Source: Poecilobothrus nobilitatus
Taxonomy: Eukaryota; Arthropoda; Insecta; Diptera; Dolichopodidae
Direction: 5' to 3'
Length of the DNA: 64,000 nt
Assembly: GCA_947095535.1 (NCBI GenBank)
Contig: OX352774.1
Coordinates: 235,811,825 to 235,875,824 of the forward strand
The translations under genes were made by a program, and so were the position numbers. This document shows positions 21,245 to 33,559 of this stretch, piece by piece. The notes under the pieces are model-generated. The model was not told the origin of the DNA. It ran no database searches and saw nothing but the letters and a program-made list of their open reading frames with translations. Each line of letters begins with the position of its first letter. The first letter of the stretch is position 1.

Positions 21245-21261
21245 TAAAACAAATGTTGCCA
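21245..21261. repeat. Right target-site duplication of the LINE
   Basis: TAAAACAAATGTTGCCA, a perfect copy of 15124-15140. The uninterrupted pre-insertion site would read ...GACATTAAAACAAATGTTGCCATAAAAG in pieces around this word. Confidence 0.85.
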
Positions 21262-23245
21262 TAAAAGAAAAAAATTTTCCAACTAGAAATTTTTTTAGGA
21301 AATTATAAATAAATTATATTTCTAAAGTAAAAATTCAATATATGTACTATCTCCCTCTTTAGTCCAGATATAAAATTTTATCGGTCAAGGGTAAACTCAC
21401 CTTAATCTGACTTTTCAGTGATCTTCCCATGTGCTGATTAGTCTTTTTTTTCAGTTTTGTGGAAAGGCAAAGTTTCAAAAGATATTTTATTAAAGTTTTT
21501 GTTTTACTCAGATTACTTCTTCCTTTAGATCTTTTACAGGTTATTGAGTGAACATAATAGGTTTTTCAATATTTTCTCCAAAAGTTCTTTTCTTTTTGGA
21601 AAACTGGATTTGTGATTATAGTACAAACTTAGATACTGCAATTCAGACTAAAGGAAATTATATATTTATATATGTGCATATATATATGTTCTAAAGTGTC
21701 AATTTTTTTCTGTTTTTTCAGAATTGTCCATTTTTGTTCTGTTCCCTTAATGTAAATCAATAAAATACCATTATTTATGTATTTCTGAACATAGAACATA
21801 AGTTTTAGTATCATATAAAAAATTAAAAGAAAAATGACTACAGTGGTCATATATTACATAAAAAGACATATAGACTTTTATATTTCTATTTTTGCGATAC
21901 AACATTATAACAAAGGTGAAGTCAACAAGAACAACAAAAAAAAAAATTTAGTTTCTTTATAAAGTCATATGCGGGTGTTCGGAAAATTTCAAAAGAATAA
22001 GAAGAAAAAAATAAAAAACTTTTAACTATAGTTTTCAAAGGAAATATTTATACAAATTTTATAACAAGAGTTTTTTTTTTCCAAAGAATTGAATTGAATG
22101 TTCAAAAAGATGCTAGAAGGAGAATTGAAAGAAAAATTTCTTTCAGAAACTTTTAACATAAAGATAAAAAAAAAAGAAAATAACTGTATGAGCAGTCCTC
22201 TCTCTGACATCCTTATGATAAGAGTAACAGAAATAAATAATAAACGAAGAATCCTTTTCAATTTTAATTGGTAGAAAAATTTTCCTTTTTCTTTAAAATT
22301 TCCTGAATTTATACCAATGCAATGAAAATGTTCATTATCTTTTTAAAATTAATAATTTTATGTTGAGAATTCATTCATTTTAAATCATGTTTTATTTTAA
22401 CAATCTGAACATGTATTTAATTAGTTCTTTAAATATATTTTCTTTTAATTTTATTTGGATTGAATTTTCTTGGAAAATTTATTTTGTTTTAAAAAATTTA
22501 AAATTTTAATATGTTGCGAATCAATTAAATTAAATGAAGTAAAATGATTACATGCATTCTGAGATTATTGGATTAAAGGGATTGAGGTTTAAAAAAAAAA
22601 TGTAATATGAATTGACAATCAGTAGTTATACTGATGTTAACGGGTGTTAACGGGTGATGTTAAAAATCCTGACTTTAAAAATGTTCATATCTAAAATCCA
22701 GTAAATTTTATATCCTGCCATTCCTGAAAGCCTCCTTTTTTACCATATTTTATATTTTAAATGCTTTAATATTTCCCAATTACAAAATTTCGTACTTTCG
22801 GCTCGAGAGCAGTTGCCCTACATTATTTTAAATGTCTAAAGAAATGTTTTGTTAATACCGTTATTTTTTTAATAAAAAAGCTTTAATTAATAATTTGATA
22901 AATAAAATAACAATTTTTATTTTAAAGCTCCAACAACTTTCTACCTAAGTCACCTAGATATTTGGTTTAAATATATTATATCAAGTAATATTATCAAAGC
23001 TTTAAAATTTGGTGCTTTGTTTTGTGCCATTTCTTTCTGTTTCAATTCTATAGAATCAAAACTAAACGAACTTATTCTGAAAATGAAAAGCATTTTAAGA
23101 TCTCCAAACAGTGTCAAAAAAATGTTACCTTCGCAAAGAATTTTTTGTTTATTTTAACTTCCTGAATCATCTCATGTTCTACGTCAACTCATAGGAAAAA
23201 CAAATAAAAAGGAAAAAAAAAGTTAAGTGAAACTTGATTTTTAAT
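21262..23245. other. AT-rich stretch with no recognised feature
   Basis: No gene or repeat family is recognised. A short direct duplication GTTAACGGGT...GTTAACGGGT lies at 22637-22657. Minus-strand frames near 21629 and 22022 are chance frames. Confidence 0.6.
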
Positions 23246-23375
23246 GTCGGGATTATAAACTGATAGGATTTTGAACTGGTGGGATTTTGAATGACGGAAT
23301 TTGAAAAGGGGAGATTTTGAAAGTCTGAATAAAGAAATGTCGAGATATTGAAATCTACAAACTTTGAAAGTCGTT
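23246..23375. repeat. Degenerate minisatellite built on GGGATTTTGAA
   Basis: Units AGGATTTTGAACTGGT, GGGATTTTGAATGAC, GGAATTTGAAAAGG, GGAGATTTTGAAAGTC and GAGATATTGAAATC follow one another at about 15-18 bp spacing. The unit sequence is clear but diverged, so the array is old. Confidence 0.6.
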
Positions 23376-26300
23376 ATTTCGTTGTATACCGGTTGTAAAC
23401 GACCGATCTTGAAATTTTGCTTTTAATTTGTATGTATTTTAGAATAATTTAAGTTGGTTTTTCATTTAATGTTATTGATAGATATTATTTTTAAAAACTT
23501 TTATTTAATTTTAAATTTTATTTAATTAAACATTAAATAGAATAGAATGAATAATAATTCATTGAAAAATTTTTTTATTTGCTTTATTGAAATGAATTTA
23601 AAGGAGACACTTTAAACTATTCACAGGAGAACATTTAGTAGTTTTTCTGTATCCTGTATAATTCTGTATATTCTGTATAATAATTAACCGCCTACATAAA
23701 TATTTGTGGTCAAGCTTGGATTAATTTTTAGTATCAAACTTTATTTTACTTGAATTTTTTGTCTAATAGTTTAATTTTAGCCAAAAGGTGAAAGATCTTA
23801 AAAAGAAAATTAATATTTATAGTGGATCATTTTTAGAATTTTTTTGGATAAAACAATTCGAAAACGAAATATTAAAAATTGTGAAAAATCTTTTTATAAA
23901 TCTTTACTATTTTGAAATAACTGGTAATATTTTACAATAAAATTAAATTTTAATTTCAATTTTACTTTTACTTTTTTTAGTATAGATATAATTTGAATGA
24001 ATTTTCCTGCACCTAATATTTTATTTCATGACTTATTAATTGATAGGAAAACACATTTTCTTTTGAAATCCTCTTAATAATGAACAGAACAAAAAAAAAC
24101 AAATCAAACACCTTAAATAAAAAGAAATATATATACATATATATATATATATATTCATTGTAAATGCCAAATTAAATTTTCAACACCTCGTATTTTAATA
24201 TTTTACCTTTATCCAATATTGCGTAAAAAAAAAAAAAAATTAAATATTTTATGTGATTTTCTTTCAATTTATCTAATTATCCTGAAAATTTTGTTTATTA
24301 TTTTATTTTTCTTTTTAAAAACAAAAAAAAACAAAAAACAAAGATTTTGTAAAATATAACAATTTTTTAAGCAGACAATTAACTTTGTAACCTCATTATA
24401 AAAATAAAATAAAAATCAAATAAAAAAGAATTCCACTAAAATAAAAATATAATTTTATATTTCCATGGAACCTTTTTCTTTTTTTTTTTGGTGCTTTATA
24501 CCATGAAAATTTTTTATATATTATGTCTGTATTTCTGAAAAGACATAAAGTCCTGTTTTTGGATATAAACAAAAAGAACCCTTTTTAAAATTCACTTATG
24601 AATTTATGATTCTTTCAATATATAATGAAAAAAAAAAAATTTTGTTTTTGTTTTAAACAATAATACAAAAATCAGGATAATAAATTTATTTTCCATTACA
24701 TTGTAAATTCTTTAAAAGTATTTATTTCAGGTAACGAAAGAAAAATCCAGGATTTTTTTTTTTTTTAATTTAATTCGTGAAGAAGCCTCATGAAAAAAAA
24801 GAGAATTTGAGTTTTTATTTTTCTTGATTTATTTCGTAAATAACCTCGTAAAGTAACCCTTAAAGTAATAAAAAATAAAATCCTGTTCTGAACTTTATAT
24901 TTTTGTACTGAATTTCTGTTTTTTGTATTGCTCCTTACCAAATTTTATTATATTTTCAGTCCAATAAACTTAAGAATAAAATTATAAGAATCATAAGAAT
25001 TGGATTTCAAATCTTCTTTTTGTCAAAATTTTCAATGAATAGTGCAACGATGTTTTGATTTAATGATAGGCAGAACATTTAGAAAGTATCTGATAATTTT
25101 TTATTCTTAAAAAAAAAAGTGATCGTTACCCAATTTTAGTTAGATACCAAACAAATTTTTTTTTGTTTTGGAAAATCTCCGGATTTTCCAATTTCACAAA
25201 TCAGTTTTTTTTTTCTTTTTGAGTATTGTGATTTTCAGTGAAAACTATAGAAGAGAGAAAAATGTGTATTATATAGAGTTCTATGTCCTTTTGAGAGAAC
25301 TAATTTTATCTAAAAAGTTATCTAAGAAACTGTATAATAATTCAGCTTCATTACTTTAAAATTCCAGTAAATGAGTGGTTAGATAATATTATAGACAGTA
25401 TAGACAGCTATAAACTTTTATTACGAATTATCATACTGTTTTTTTACATTTTCATTTTAACTCTCATTTGATCTTTATCAAATTCTGAATCACCTTAATC
25501 ATTTAACTTGGTTATATTGTACATTTTCTATTCTTAAGTTAGAATACATGTTTTGTTTTTTAATTATACAATACTCGTAAATTCTAAGTCATATACTTAA
25601 AAATCATAAATTTTTTATATTAAATCCCCCCTCCCAAATATGTTAAAACTGACCGTATATATATGATATTTGTATATACACATACTTATGAGTTTCCAAG
25701 TCAATGAAATGTAAAAAGAAAATTTAACCTGAATTTTATATTGATTCAAAAAAAAAAAAAAAAGAAGGAAAAAACGAAAACATAAACTTAAAGTATATCA
25801 TAGACAATGTGTTATGGGGTTTAGGGCTATAAACATAACCTAGTTAATTTTTTTGTATAAAATTTAAGGTAAGATAAGTTCCATTTATACAATAGAATTT
25901 AATTTTTTATATGCGTATCTGTAAAAGAAAATCCTTATTTTTATTTTGTATAAAAAATGTAGACAAAAAGTACCTAACAGAATTCCTAAAAAAAAAAAAA
26001 TTTTATTTTTCTTTTTTTTCTCTTATCAACTTTTTATTTTTTAAATTCTAAAAATAAAAAAATAAGTAGTATCCTTTATTAAAGATTTCAAAATTTAGTT
26101 TTACTGTCATTTTATTGATTTTGAAAAGTTTAGTAAAGAAAATTTGTATATAGTATTCGGATGTTACACCCGATCCATAATTGTTATTTAAAGACAGTAC
26201 TACTCTAACTATTTTTTTTCTTTTCATGTTAAAACTTATTTAAAGTTCTTTTAATTACTAGTTAAGGATCTTAAAATATAATAAAATGTTTACGGTCAGT

Positions 26301-26678
26301 AGTTCTGAATTTTTTGATAATAGGGACCTTGTTATAACTTGTTCAAAATTGAGAAATAAATTATTAAAATATTCGTATTGAATTGAAATAATCAAATGTT
26401 TGTGAATTTAAATTCCCTGCTTCTACTTACAAAAAAATTTGATGGTCTACTAAACACTTTTTGAACACATATCTAGACGTCTTTTAACAGTTTTACATTT
26501 TGACTTTAACATTTAGGAATTGAGTATCTTCAGGAAAAACAAATCTTCAAATATGTTTCAAATAGTTCTTTTGCATCATTCAATAAAAAGTGAATGATAG
26601 GTATATACTCTACGTTTATAATTGTATGATTCATTTATTTATTAGAGGGCCCTATAAACTTACCTCCAAGTATAAAAA
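23376..26678. other. AT-rich stretch with no recognised feature
   Basis: Simple runs only: a TCTGTAT-type short tandem near 23648-23685, (TA)n at about 24129-24153, and many poly(A)/poly(T) runs. The frame at 25168-25359 has no recognisable features. Confidence 0.6.
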
Positions 26679-26850
26679 TGAACTAATCTCAAACATTTTT
26701 GCTAAACTTTAACTTGGGGGGATTAGTTCAGTTTTTTTTGGAGTTTGGTTCATTTTTAGAATTTGGTGATTAATTCATATGAATTCCAAAAATAATTTGG
26801 GGATTAGTTCATATTTTTGTCGGATTAGTTAATTTTTATGGCAACTAGTT
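26679..26850. repeat. Degenerate repeat on GGGGATTAGTTCA with one inverted unit
   Basis: GGGGATTAGTTCA occurs at 26718-26730 and again at 26799-26811, with diverged units (GGTGATTAATTCA, CGGATTAGTTAA, GCAACTAGTTAA) between and after them at 15-45 bp spacing. AAATGAACTAATC at 26678-26690 is the unit in reverse, so the array starts with a hairpin arrangement. Confidence 0.6.
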
Positions 26851-26959
26851 AATTTTTTCTTTTGAGGTTATTGCATTTTCTTCAATTAAAATATTTAATA
26901 TAGCGCTGTGATTCGCTTGTCACGCCTACGTTCGGTTGTTTGTATATTTCAGAAAAAGC

Positions 26960-27446
26960 GTATAAGCTTGTTTTTGTAACCAACCCTAAAATCCTTCCCA
27001 ATTGTTTATTTTACATTTATATTTTAATCATTTATAGCAACGCATTTAAAATAGTGGAGTATCCGCCGCCAAATCTCCGCCAAACAAATTATTCAAACCC
27101 TGATTTTGTAACCAACTCTAAAGTCTTTCATAATTATTTTTTTTCACATGCATATTTAAGCAACAAAATGTATATAAAAAAAAAATTAGGAAGAATTTAA
27201 GAGTTGTATTTAAAAGCAGGGTTATACACTTTTTCCAGAATATTTACGTATATGTATGTGTGACATTGTGAATTAGGAGGGATTTTAGAGTTAGATTTAA
27301 AATGTAGGGCATTAGAATCAGCGCCTTTTTTAGAATATTTATATGTATATGTATATGCAAGATTCTGAGTTAGAAGGATTATATACCGATTCTGGAAAAG
27401 ATGTATAACCCTGATTTTGTAACCAACTCTAAAATCTCTCCTAATA
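26960..27446. repeat. Palindromic dispersed repeat (family C)
   Basis: A 26-bp word containing CCCTGATTTTGTAACCAACT is present without mismatch at 27097-27123 and 27408-27433. A third diverged copy is at 26969-27000. Inverted copies (ATTAGGAGGGATTTTAGAGTTA) lie at 27272-27293 and, weaker, 27187-27205; the arms at 27272 and 27425 pair with about 20 of 22 bases. A related fragment is at 12617-12690. This resembles a foldback or MITE-like element, with two overlapping frames (26940-27200, 27197-27457 minus) that are by-products. Confidence 0.65.
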
Positions 27447-29149
27447 CAGAGGCTCACAGAGGAAAAAGGAATTGAATGAACTAAAGACTAAAATAAATAC
27501 ATTTTCTTAGCCCTCTCACTCTTCAATAATTTGAATTGCTATCATAACTCATTGATCTATGGTCCATATATATTTTTACAACTAAAATTATTCTAATTTT
27601 TCAAACTTATGAATTTATTTATTGGTATTTCGGCCCGAATTTCTATTAAATATTACTCGATTAGTCTATATTCATATATGTACCGTTATTGTTTATATAT
27701 ATTACGGTATTATACATATATGTATAATAAATCTACTTTTATCTAAACTTTGTTTTTTTTTCTGTTAATTCCAAAATTTAAAATTAAACAGAAACTACCG
27801 TTATATTTTTTATTTTAAAATTATCCTTAAATTATCCTTTAGAAATTTAACATACTAAAAAAAATTAATATTTTTTTTTATTATATATAAAATGAAATTT
27901 TTCTTTTCCCCAAAAAAATTAAAACTAAATACATATGCATTTTTTGGTTTTTTGTTTTGATTTTTTATTTTTTTGGTCCTGGGAAAATGAAAATTTTAAA
28001 CTTTTCTTTGTACAGAATCTAGGAGTAAAAATTTAGATGGAAAAAATAAAATAAGAAGAAAAATCTTTTAGTATATATTTTCTTTTAGTACTTCTGTTTC
28101 AGCATTTCTTTTTTTAATATTTTAAAAAATAATTGAAGACCATCAGCATGAAACAAAAATAAAGAATGATTAAATAAGTAAAGAAATGAGAGACGAAGTA
28201 CGAAGGCAAGATATATAAAATGAAAAAATTAATAAACCCTGAAATTATTATACAACATCCTTACAATTTCACAAAAAAAAAAAAAAATACAAACAGACAT
28301 ACATTGTACATGCAAATAAGTAAATGTTGTAAATGTTGATATTTAAAATTTTGTGTATGCAAATGTTATGATATCAAAAATTAGGAAGAGCCAACAAGTG
28401 TGCATACAAATAAAAAATAAAATATAAGTATATGTATATTAGAGAAAAACAATATAAACAAAAAAAAAAAAAAATGGCTATGAATAAACTGTGAATAAGG
28501 ACTATAATAAAATTTTATTGAATTAAAAAATAAAACAATATTTGTATATAAATCAGATATAATATTGTATATACACATTTACATTACTAAAGACTTACCG
28601 CATATGAATAATTTTAGATGATTGTTTGTTAATTCTTACATTTGTAAAAGTGTTTTTCTATAACTATTTAAATCTTAGAATAGATTCTTTGAACTTAACT
28701 CTAAAAAAAAAAACTAATTATTGATGACCAAAGCTCCAATCTCTATAGAAATGCTAACAGGTGGACTAACCAGGCTTACGATATAAATGGTGTTTTCCAA
28801 ATATATTAGCTTAAAGTAAGTCAAATTAGTCCTTTATTTATAAAAGACAACTCTAACACTTTGTACAGAAATTCGTAGAACTAGTTACAATTCGATGGGT
28901 GAAACAAGCCTTTATCACAAATGTCAAACTTCAAGTTGTAATATAAGATTTTTGAATGAAATTAAAAGAGAAGAAGCAATAAAATTTGCAGGAGATCTAG
29001 TATGACCAGGTTCAATATAAAGCATGCTTGTGAAAAGATTATGCTTATATTTAAAATTAATTTTTATTTTCTAACCTTTTGTAAGAGTCAAAATGTATAT
29101 TAGTGTAAAAAATTTCAAATTCAGACACAAACATTTTTCGTTTCTCATT
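27447..29149. other. AT-rich stretch with no recognised feature
   Basis: Only homopolymers and TATATG-rich tracts are seen. The minus frame 28381-28578 is low complexity. Confidence 0.6.
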
Positions 29150-29345
29150 TTCACTCTTAAAGCATAAATGCACCCATTAAATCATTTTTTATTCACATTT
29201 ATCTAATTTTTCATTTTCGAAATGATTCGTTTCACTGAACTGTTGTTTATTCTGCTGTAACCAACAAGACTATAAAACGCAAATAATTTTTATTTGTGCG
29301 CCATCTTTTATCTTATACAAGAATTATTTTAATTTCACAATACAA
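29150..29345 (+). repeat. Family D dispersed repeat, copy 1
   Basis: This copy shares with 30893-31085 a series of blocks in the same order: TCTCACTTTY, TTAAATCATTTWTTATTCA, GACTATAARACGYAAAT and, near the end, a 29-bp block with one mismatch (29299-29327 against 31049-31077) that contains TCTTATACAAGAATTA. The function is unknown and no coding frame is present. Confidence 0.65.
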
Positions 29346-30073
29346 AAACTATTATAGCTTGTAAATATAGAAACTTGAATTAATCTGGACTGAGAAGATG
29401 ACTTAAGGCGATATAATACAATAATAAAGAAATGATTGGTACTAATAGGTTGAAAAGCTTTTAACAACGAATTATACCCCTACCTATACCGCTAGATTGA
29501 AATACTAGACAGCGATTTAAAAAAAAAAAAAATAGAAATAAAAGATTTTAAAAAAATGCATACTTCCAGAACTCACGGTATTCTGGTCGTTGGGGAATAC
29601 TAATGCACAATATTTAAGAAAATTGCATGTATGTTTGATGATAAGACAGTGTACATACGTTAAAAATGAGCTCTTAAAGACTTGATAACTGTTTAATATG
29701 ATATTAAAGCTTTTTTAGTTTATTAATTTCTATAGTTTTTTAGTTTGTTTGTTTATTTTTTGTTTTTTATTTTTTGTTTAAATATGCAAGCATATAAACG
29801 GGGGAGAAAAATGAGACAACAATATAAATTAGATTTATTTGAATAACTATGTAAACATGTAAAACAAAAATCAGTGAGGCATTTTACATTCATAACTATT
29901 AAAGGGTTTTAAAGAATACAGAATGATGAAAATTTTTATTTTAACTTCCGGTATAATGAAATTATTTCCAGCATCTTTCGATTTGATTAATAGAATAACA
30001 TGTTACAGATAATATGTCAAACAGTTCGGATCACATGTCAATGTTTTGTTTCAAAATAATTAATACTAAAATA
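29346..30073. other. AT-rich stretch with no recognised feature
   Basis: I see nothing beyond A/T runs. A slightly GC-richer segment at 29560-29610 has no recognisable frame. Confidence 0.6.
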
Positions 30074-30205
30074 AAAATTATGAACTATCAACAAGAAATA
30101 TATATATAGGATATATATATAAATATATATATATTCTATATATATCATATAATTGTTGCATAAATGATGTGTAAGTCTAACCACTGGTTGATAGTTCATA
30201 ATTTT
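30074..30205. repeat. Perfect 19-bp inverted repeat enclosing an AT palindrome
   Basis: AAAATTATGAACTATCAAC at 30074-30092 is the exact reverse complement of 30187-30205; one step further in, pairing continues with a single mismatch. The 94-bp interior holds TATATATAGGATATATATAT and similar self-complementary runs. The whole 132-bp unit could fold as one hairpin. It may be a small foldback element. Confidence 0.75.
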
Positions 30206-30393
30206 CATAAATTACTTATACTTATACAAAAAAATTTAAAAATTTTTAGAAGACTGAATTAGAGGGTATATAAATGAAAGTATAGGAAACGTGAGGCAAA
30301 CTTCCGTCTCACATAATCTCATTTTCTCGAAATCCATTTTTCTTATAATTTCATTTTTAGTTCTTCAGGTTTCAGACCTCTTAAAATTTAGTT

Positions 30394-30480
30394 TTTAGCA
30401 TATTTTAAGTTTTGCTTTTAAGTTTCACTTTGTCCTTCCGGCTGTCCTTTTACAAAACCATTCAAGATAAAGTAATGGAT
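30394..30480 (-). repeat. Family B element, terminal fragment
   Basis: TTTTTAGCATATTTTAAG, then AAGTTTCACTTTGTCCTTCCGGCTGTCC and TTTACAAAACC match, in reverse complement, the right end of family B (inverted repeat, GACGGACGGAC segment, GTTTTGTAAAC). Only this end is recognisable. Confidence 0.5.
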
Positions 30481-30892
30481 TTTTCACTTTGAAAAAGTCT
30501 TATAGGTCTTTGTGTGGAAATTTTTTTATAATTCATTATTATTCATTAATTTAGTTTTTTTCATAAAATAAGTTCAAAAAGTAAATCCCAGTAAATAAAG
30601 TATTGTATCTTTATTTATTTTGTAAAACATCTGGAAAAATTGAAAATTACCTTCTTTTCTTTTTTTTAGTTAAAACAAGATTTTTAGGAACAGGTATTTT
30701 CAGTACGTTGTATTTTAGGAAACCGAATTTTGGAGACATTGGATTTTGAGAAGATTGACAACGATTATATAAGATTATTTATAAATTTGATTATAATCCT
30801 GGTATACAAGTAATTGGTAGACTTTAATGGAAACCAATAAGAAAAAAAATAACTATTTCCATCTAAATTCAATAAAAAAAACCTTTCAAAAC

Positions 30893-31085
30893 CGATCATT
30901 TTTTCCTCTTCTCACTCCCATAAGGAGCAAAGCGCATCGACTAAATCATTTATTATTCATATTTGACTGAACTTCAGCTTTTGGAATCATTAATTTCACT
31001 AAGATATATTATACAAGACTATAAGACGTAAATATTTCTTTATTTCTACGCCATCTATTATCTTATACAAGAATTACTTTATTAT
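30893..31085 (+). repeat. Family D dispersed repeat, copy 2
   Basis: Direct copy of 29150-29345; the matching 29-bp blocks (29299-29327 and 31049-31077) are exactly 1,750 bp apart. The segment between the copies holds unrelated repeats, so a simple tandem duplication is less likely than two insertions. Confidence 0.65.
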
Positions 31086-31374
31086 ATACATACTAGGGGC
31101 CCTGTAGGTGGTGTGTAAGTATATTTTACCGTGACATCAAATTATAAAAAATTCGTATGAGATGCAAAATTTCTTGATTCCAAAAGAAAACAAAAAAATC
31201 ATGATTCTAAACATACGTATATGTATGTGATATGTTAATGTAGATTTTGTAATAGAAAAATCGTATCCAAATAATATGTACTTTTATTCAAAACTTAGCG
31301 GAATGTCATAACACGTAGTGTGTGGCTGCAAATTACTATTATAGATTACAAAAATATCTTTTTTATACCTTTTT

Positions 31375-31730
31375 TACTTTAACTGAAAACATTTTTAATT
31401 TATGTAAAAACATTTTTACTTAAAGTGAAGAATTTTTATTTAAAGTGAAAGTGACGAAATTTTTTCTTTAAATGAAGTTTTTTTACTTTAAGTGAAGACA
31501 TTTGTAATAAAATTTAAAATAAAAAAATATATACTTATATAAATATCAGATATAGAAATATGAAACCCAAATATATAAATTTATTATAAAAATTAAATAT
31601 ATGTATATTAAATAATATTTATATAACATAAATTACTGAAGTAAAGATTCTTCATTTAAAATAAAAAAAGTGTCCACTTAAAGTAAAAAATATTCGTTAA
31701 AGTTAAAAAGAGATATAATATTAATTATTA
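31375..31730. repeat. Degenerate array of ACTTAAAGT-type units
   Basis: TTTACTTTAA, TTTACTTAAAGTGAAG, TTTATTTAAAGTGAAAG, TTTACTTTAAGTGAAG and later TCCACTTAAAGTAAAAA recur with AT-rich spacers of 15-35 bp. Similar words cluster at 34665-34760 and 58960-59075. The core is nearly self-complementary. Confidence 0.5.
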
Positions 31731-32702
31731 TAAGATATATGTACTTTTTCTTTTATTTCTTTATTAAAATTTTTTTTTTATTTTAACACTAAGCGGTTTT
31801 TACATATTTTTTTATTGTATTACAGTAATTTTATTTTTAAACCCTAGCCATTAAGTGGCTCTATGGTTGTATAGATTATATACTTATTTTTTATGTTTAA
31901 ATTATAAGTTTTATACTAATTATAATATATTTTAAGAAAAATCTATATTATTGTTTTCTTTTAATATATATGACCCAGCCGAAAACTGAACTCAAAACCT
32001 TTCTTGATAACGGTTCAAGTAAATGATAAACTAACAGTTCAGAATCACAGTAAATCCGTCCCTGTTCATTGTTACAAATACAGAAAAAAAAAATTTAACT
32101 TTTAAAATGGTGTAAATTTTAATGAAAATTAATTTCCATTTTATATTACTATAACAGTAAAAGAAAATCTAATTAAACATGTATAAGAATAAAATGAAAA
32201 TAACTTAAGAAAAATACTATTTGTGAAATAAATGTTTGTAAATGATTTTCAGATTAAAAACGTTGTTAAATAACAAAAAAAAAAAACAAAAAAAAAACAG
32301 AAAAACAAACAAATAAAAAAATTACAACAATTTCTTTTTACCAGTTTTCAAAATTTTAAATATTTACTGTTATGAAACTAAATTAAAATTAATATTAAAT
32401 ATTAAAAAAAGATTGAAAATTTAAAGTTTTCATTTAATTTTAGGCAATTTTAATATACATTTTAATTTAAAAGTTTTTGTTTTTTCGAAAACTATTTAAG
32501 TTTTTCATAACTTTTAAATATGAAAGTATGCATATAAAATATATATGTACATCTATATCTCATCTATACATACATTTATTTACATTTATATAAAGTTTAT
32601 ACTAAAGCATTTTATTCAGTTTTGCTATTTAAAAATAATACTAGAAATTATCCTGGCAAATGCTAGGCAATGTTTCATTATAGCATCATGTATGGATTTC
32701 AT
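31731..32702. other. AT-rich stretch with no recognised feature
   Basis: Only A/T runs and TATATG tracts are visible. The frame at 32545-32739 runs into the repeat that follows and is not supported as a gene. Confidence 0.6.
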
Positions 32703-32974
32703 ACTTCAGTTAAAAAATGGTCAAAGCAAACTGAAGTAAATTGAGAAAAGTATTCTTTAAAGTTTAACGTCGTTAAGTCAACTTACTTTAAAAAGTTCAG
32801 TACCAAAATTCAGTATATAATGTTTACAATATATATGTACACTATACATACACCAACATCTATACTAATGTTGGGAGTAAAAAGGGAGATAGACTTTTGA
32901 CAGTATGATTATCTTATGTAGCACGAAAAATTAACACTTCAGTTAAAAATGCTCAAAGTAAACTGGGATAAATT
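32703..32974. repeat. Direct repeat pair with an internal hairpin
   Basis: ACTTCAGTTAAAAAATGGTC (32703 on) and ACTTCAGTTAAAAATGCTCA (32936 on) start two similar units of about 38 bp, 233 bp apart. In the first unit ACTTCAGTT (32703-32711) and AACTGAAGT (32729-32737) form a perfect 9-bp stem with a 17-base loop; the second unit has lost the pairing on its right side. Confidence 0.55.
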
Positions 32975-33545
32975 CGAATAGCGTCTTTATATCATGATGA
33001 TTATTTTATGTAAATTAAAATGTCCGTTGAGGGTATATTTAATGAGTATTTAATCCAAAATACTTTTTCTCAAAAACTCTCAGAATTAATCTCAAAATTT
33101 ATAGTGTAATTGGGAATAATTTCATCCCAGGTCCCTATTTGTTTAAGTGGGGCAACTGGACTACGACGGTCATTTCGTCCCCAAAAAATATTTCAATAGT
33201 TAAATTGCACTGTACTTCAAAAATACGATCTTTGTAGAAGATTGGAACCCCATTTTCAAAAGTTTTCTGACATGCATAAACTGTATTTTTCTTTTATTCT
33301 TGAGTATTATCCTTTTAAAATTAGTTATGCAGTTGAACTGTACGTTAGTTTTGTTTAAAATTACCTGTTGTATTTTATTTAAAGTGTCATATGGTTCAAA
33401 TATATATTTTTCAAGAGACAAAATTTTTATTGAATTTTAAAAAACCAAAACCAATTATGTATTCAACTTTAATTTATCAACGCACTTTTCTTCAATACTT
33501 AGATCATAATAACAAGCAAGTATAACAATTATTTTTCTTTAAGAT
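32975..33545. other. AT-rich stretch with no recognised feature
   Basis: No gene is supported. The minus frame at 33200-33421 has no recognisable features. Confidence 0.6.
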
Positions 33546-33559
33546 TAACATATTATATA
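33546..33559. repeat. Target-site duplication, left copy
   Basis: TAACATATTATATA, identical to 33975-33988. It adjoins the 3' tail of the minus-strand LINE fragment. Confidence 0.85.

Noticed and set aside
26940..27457. Two adjacent 86-codon frames on opposite strands
   Set aside because: Their symmetry is caused by the inverted repeats of family C, not by coding.
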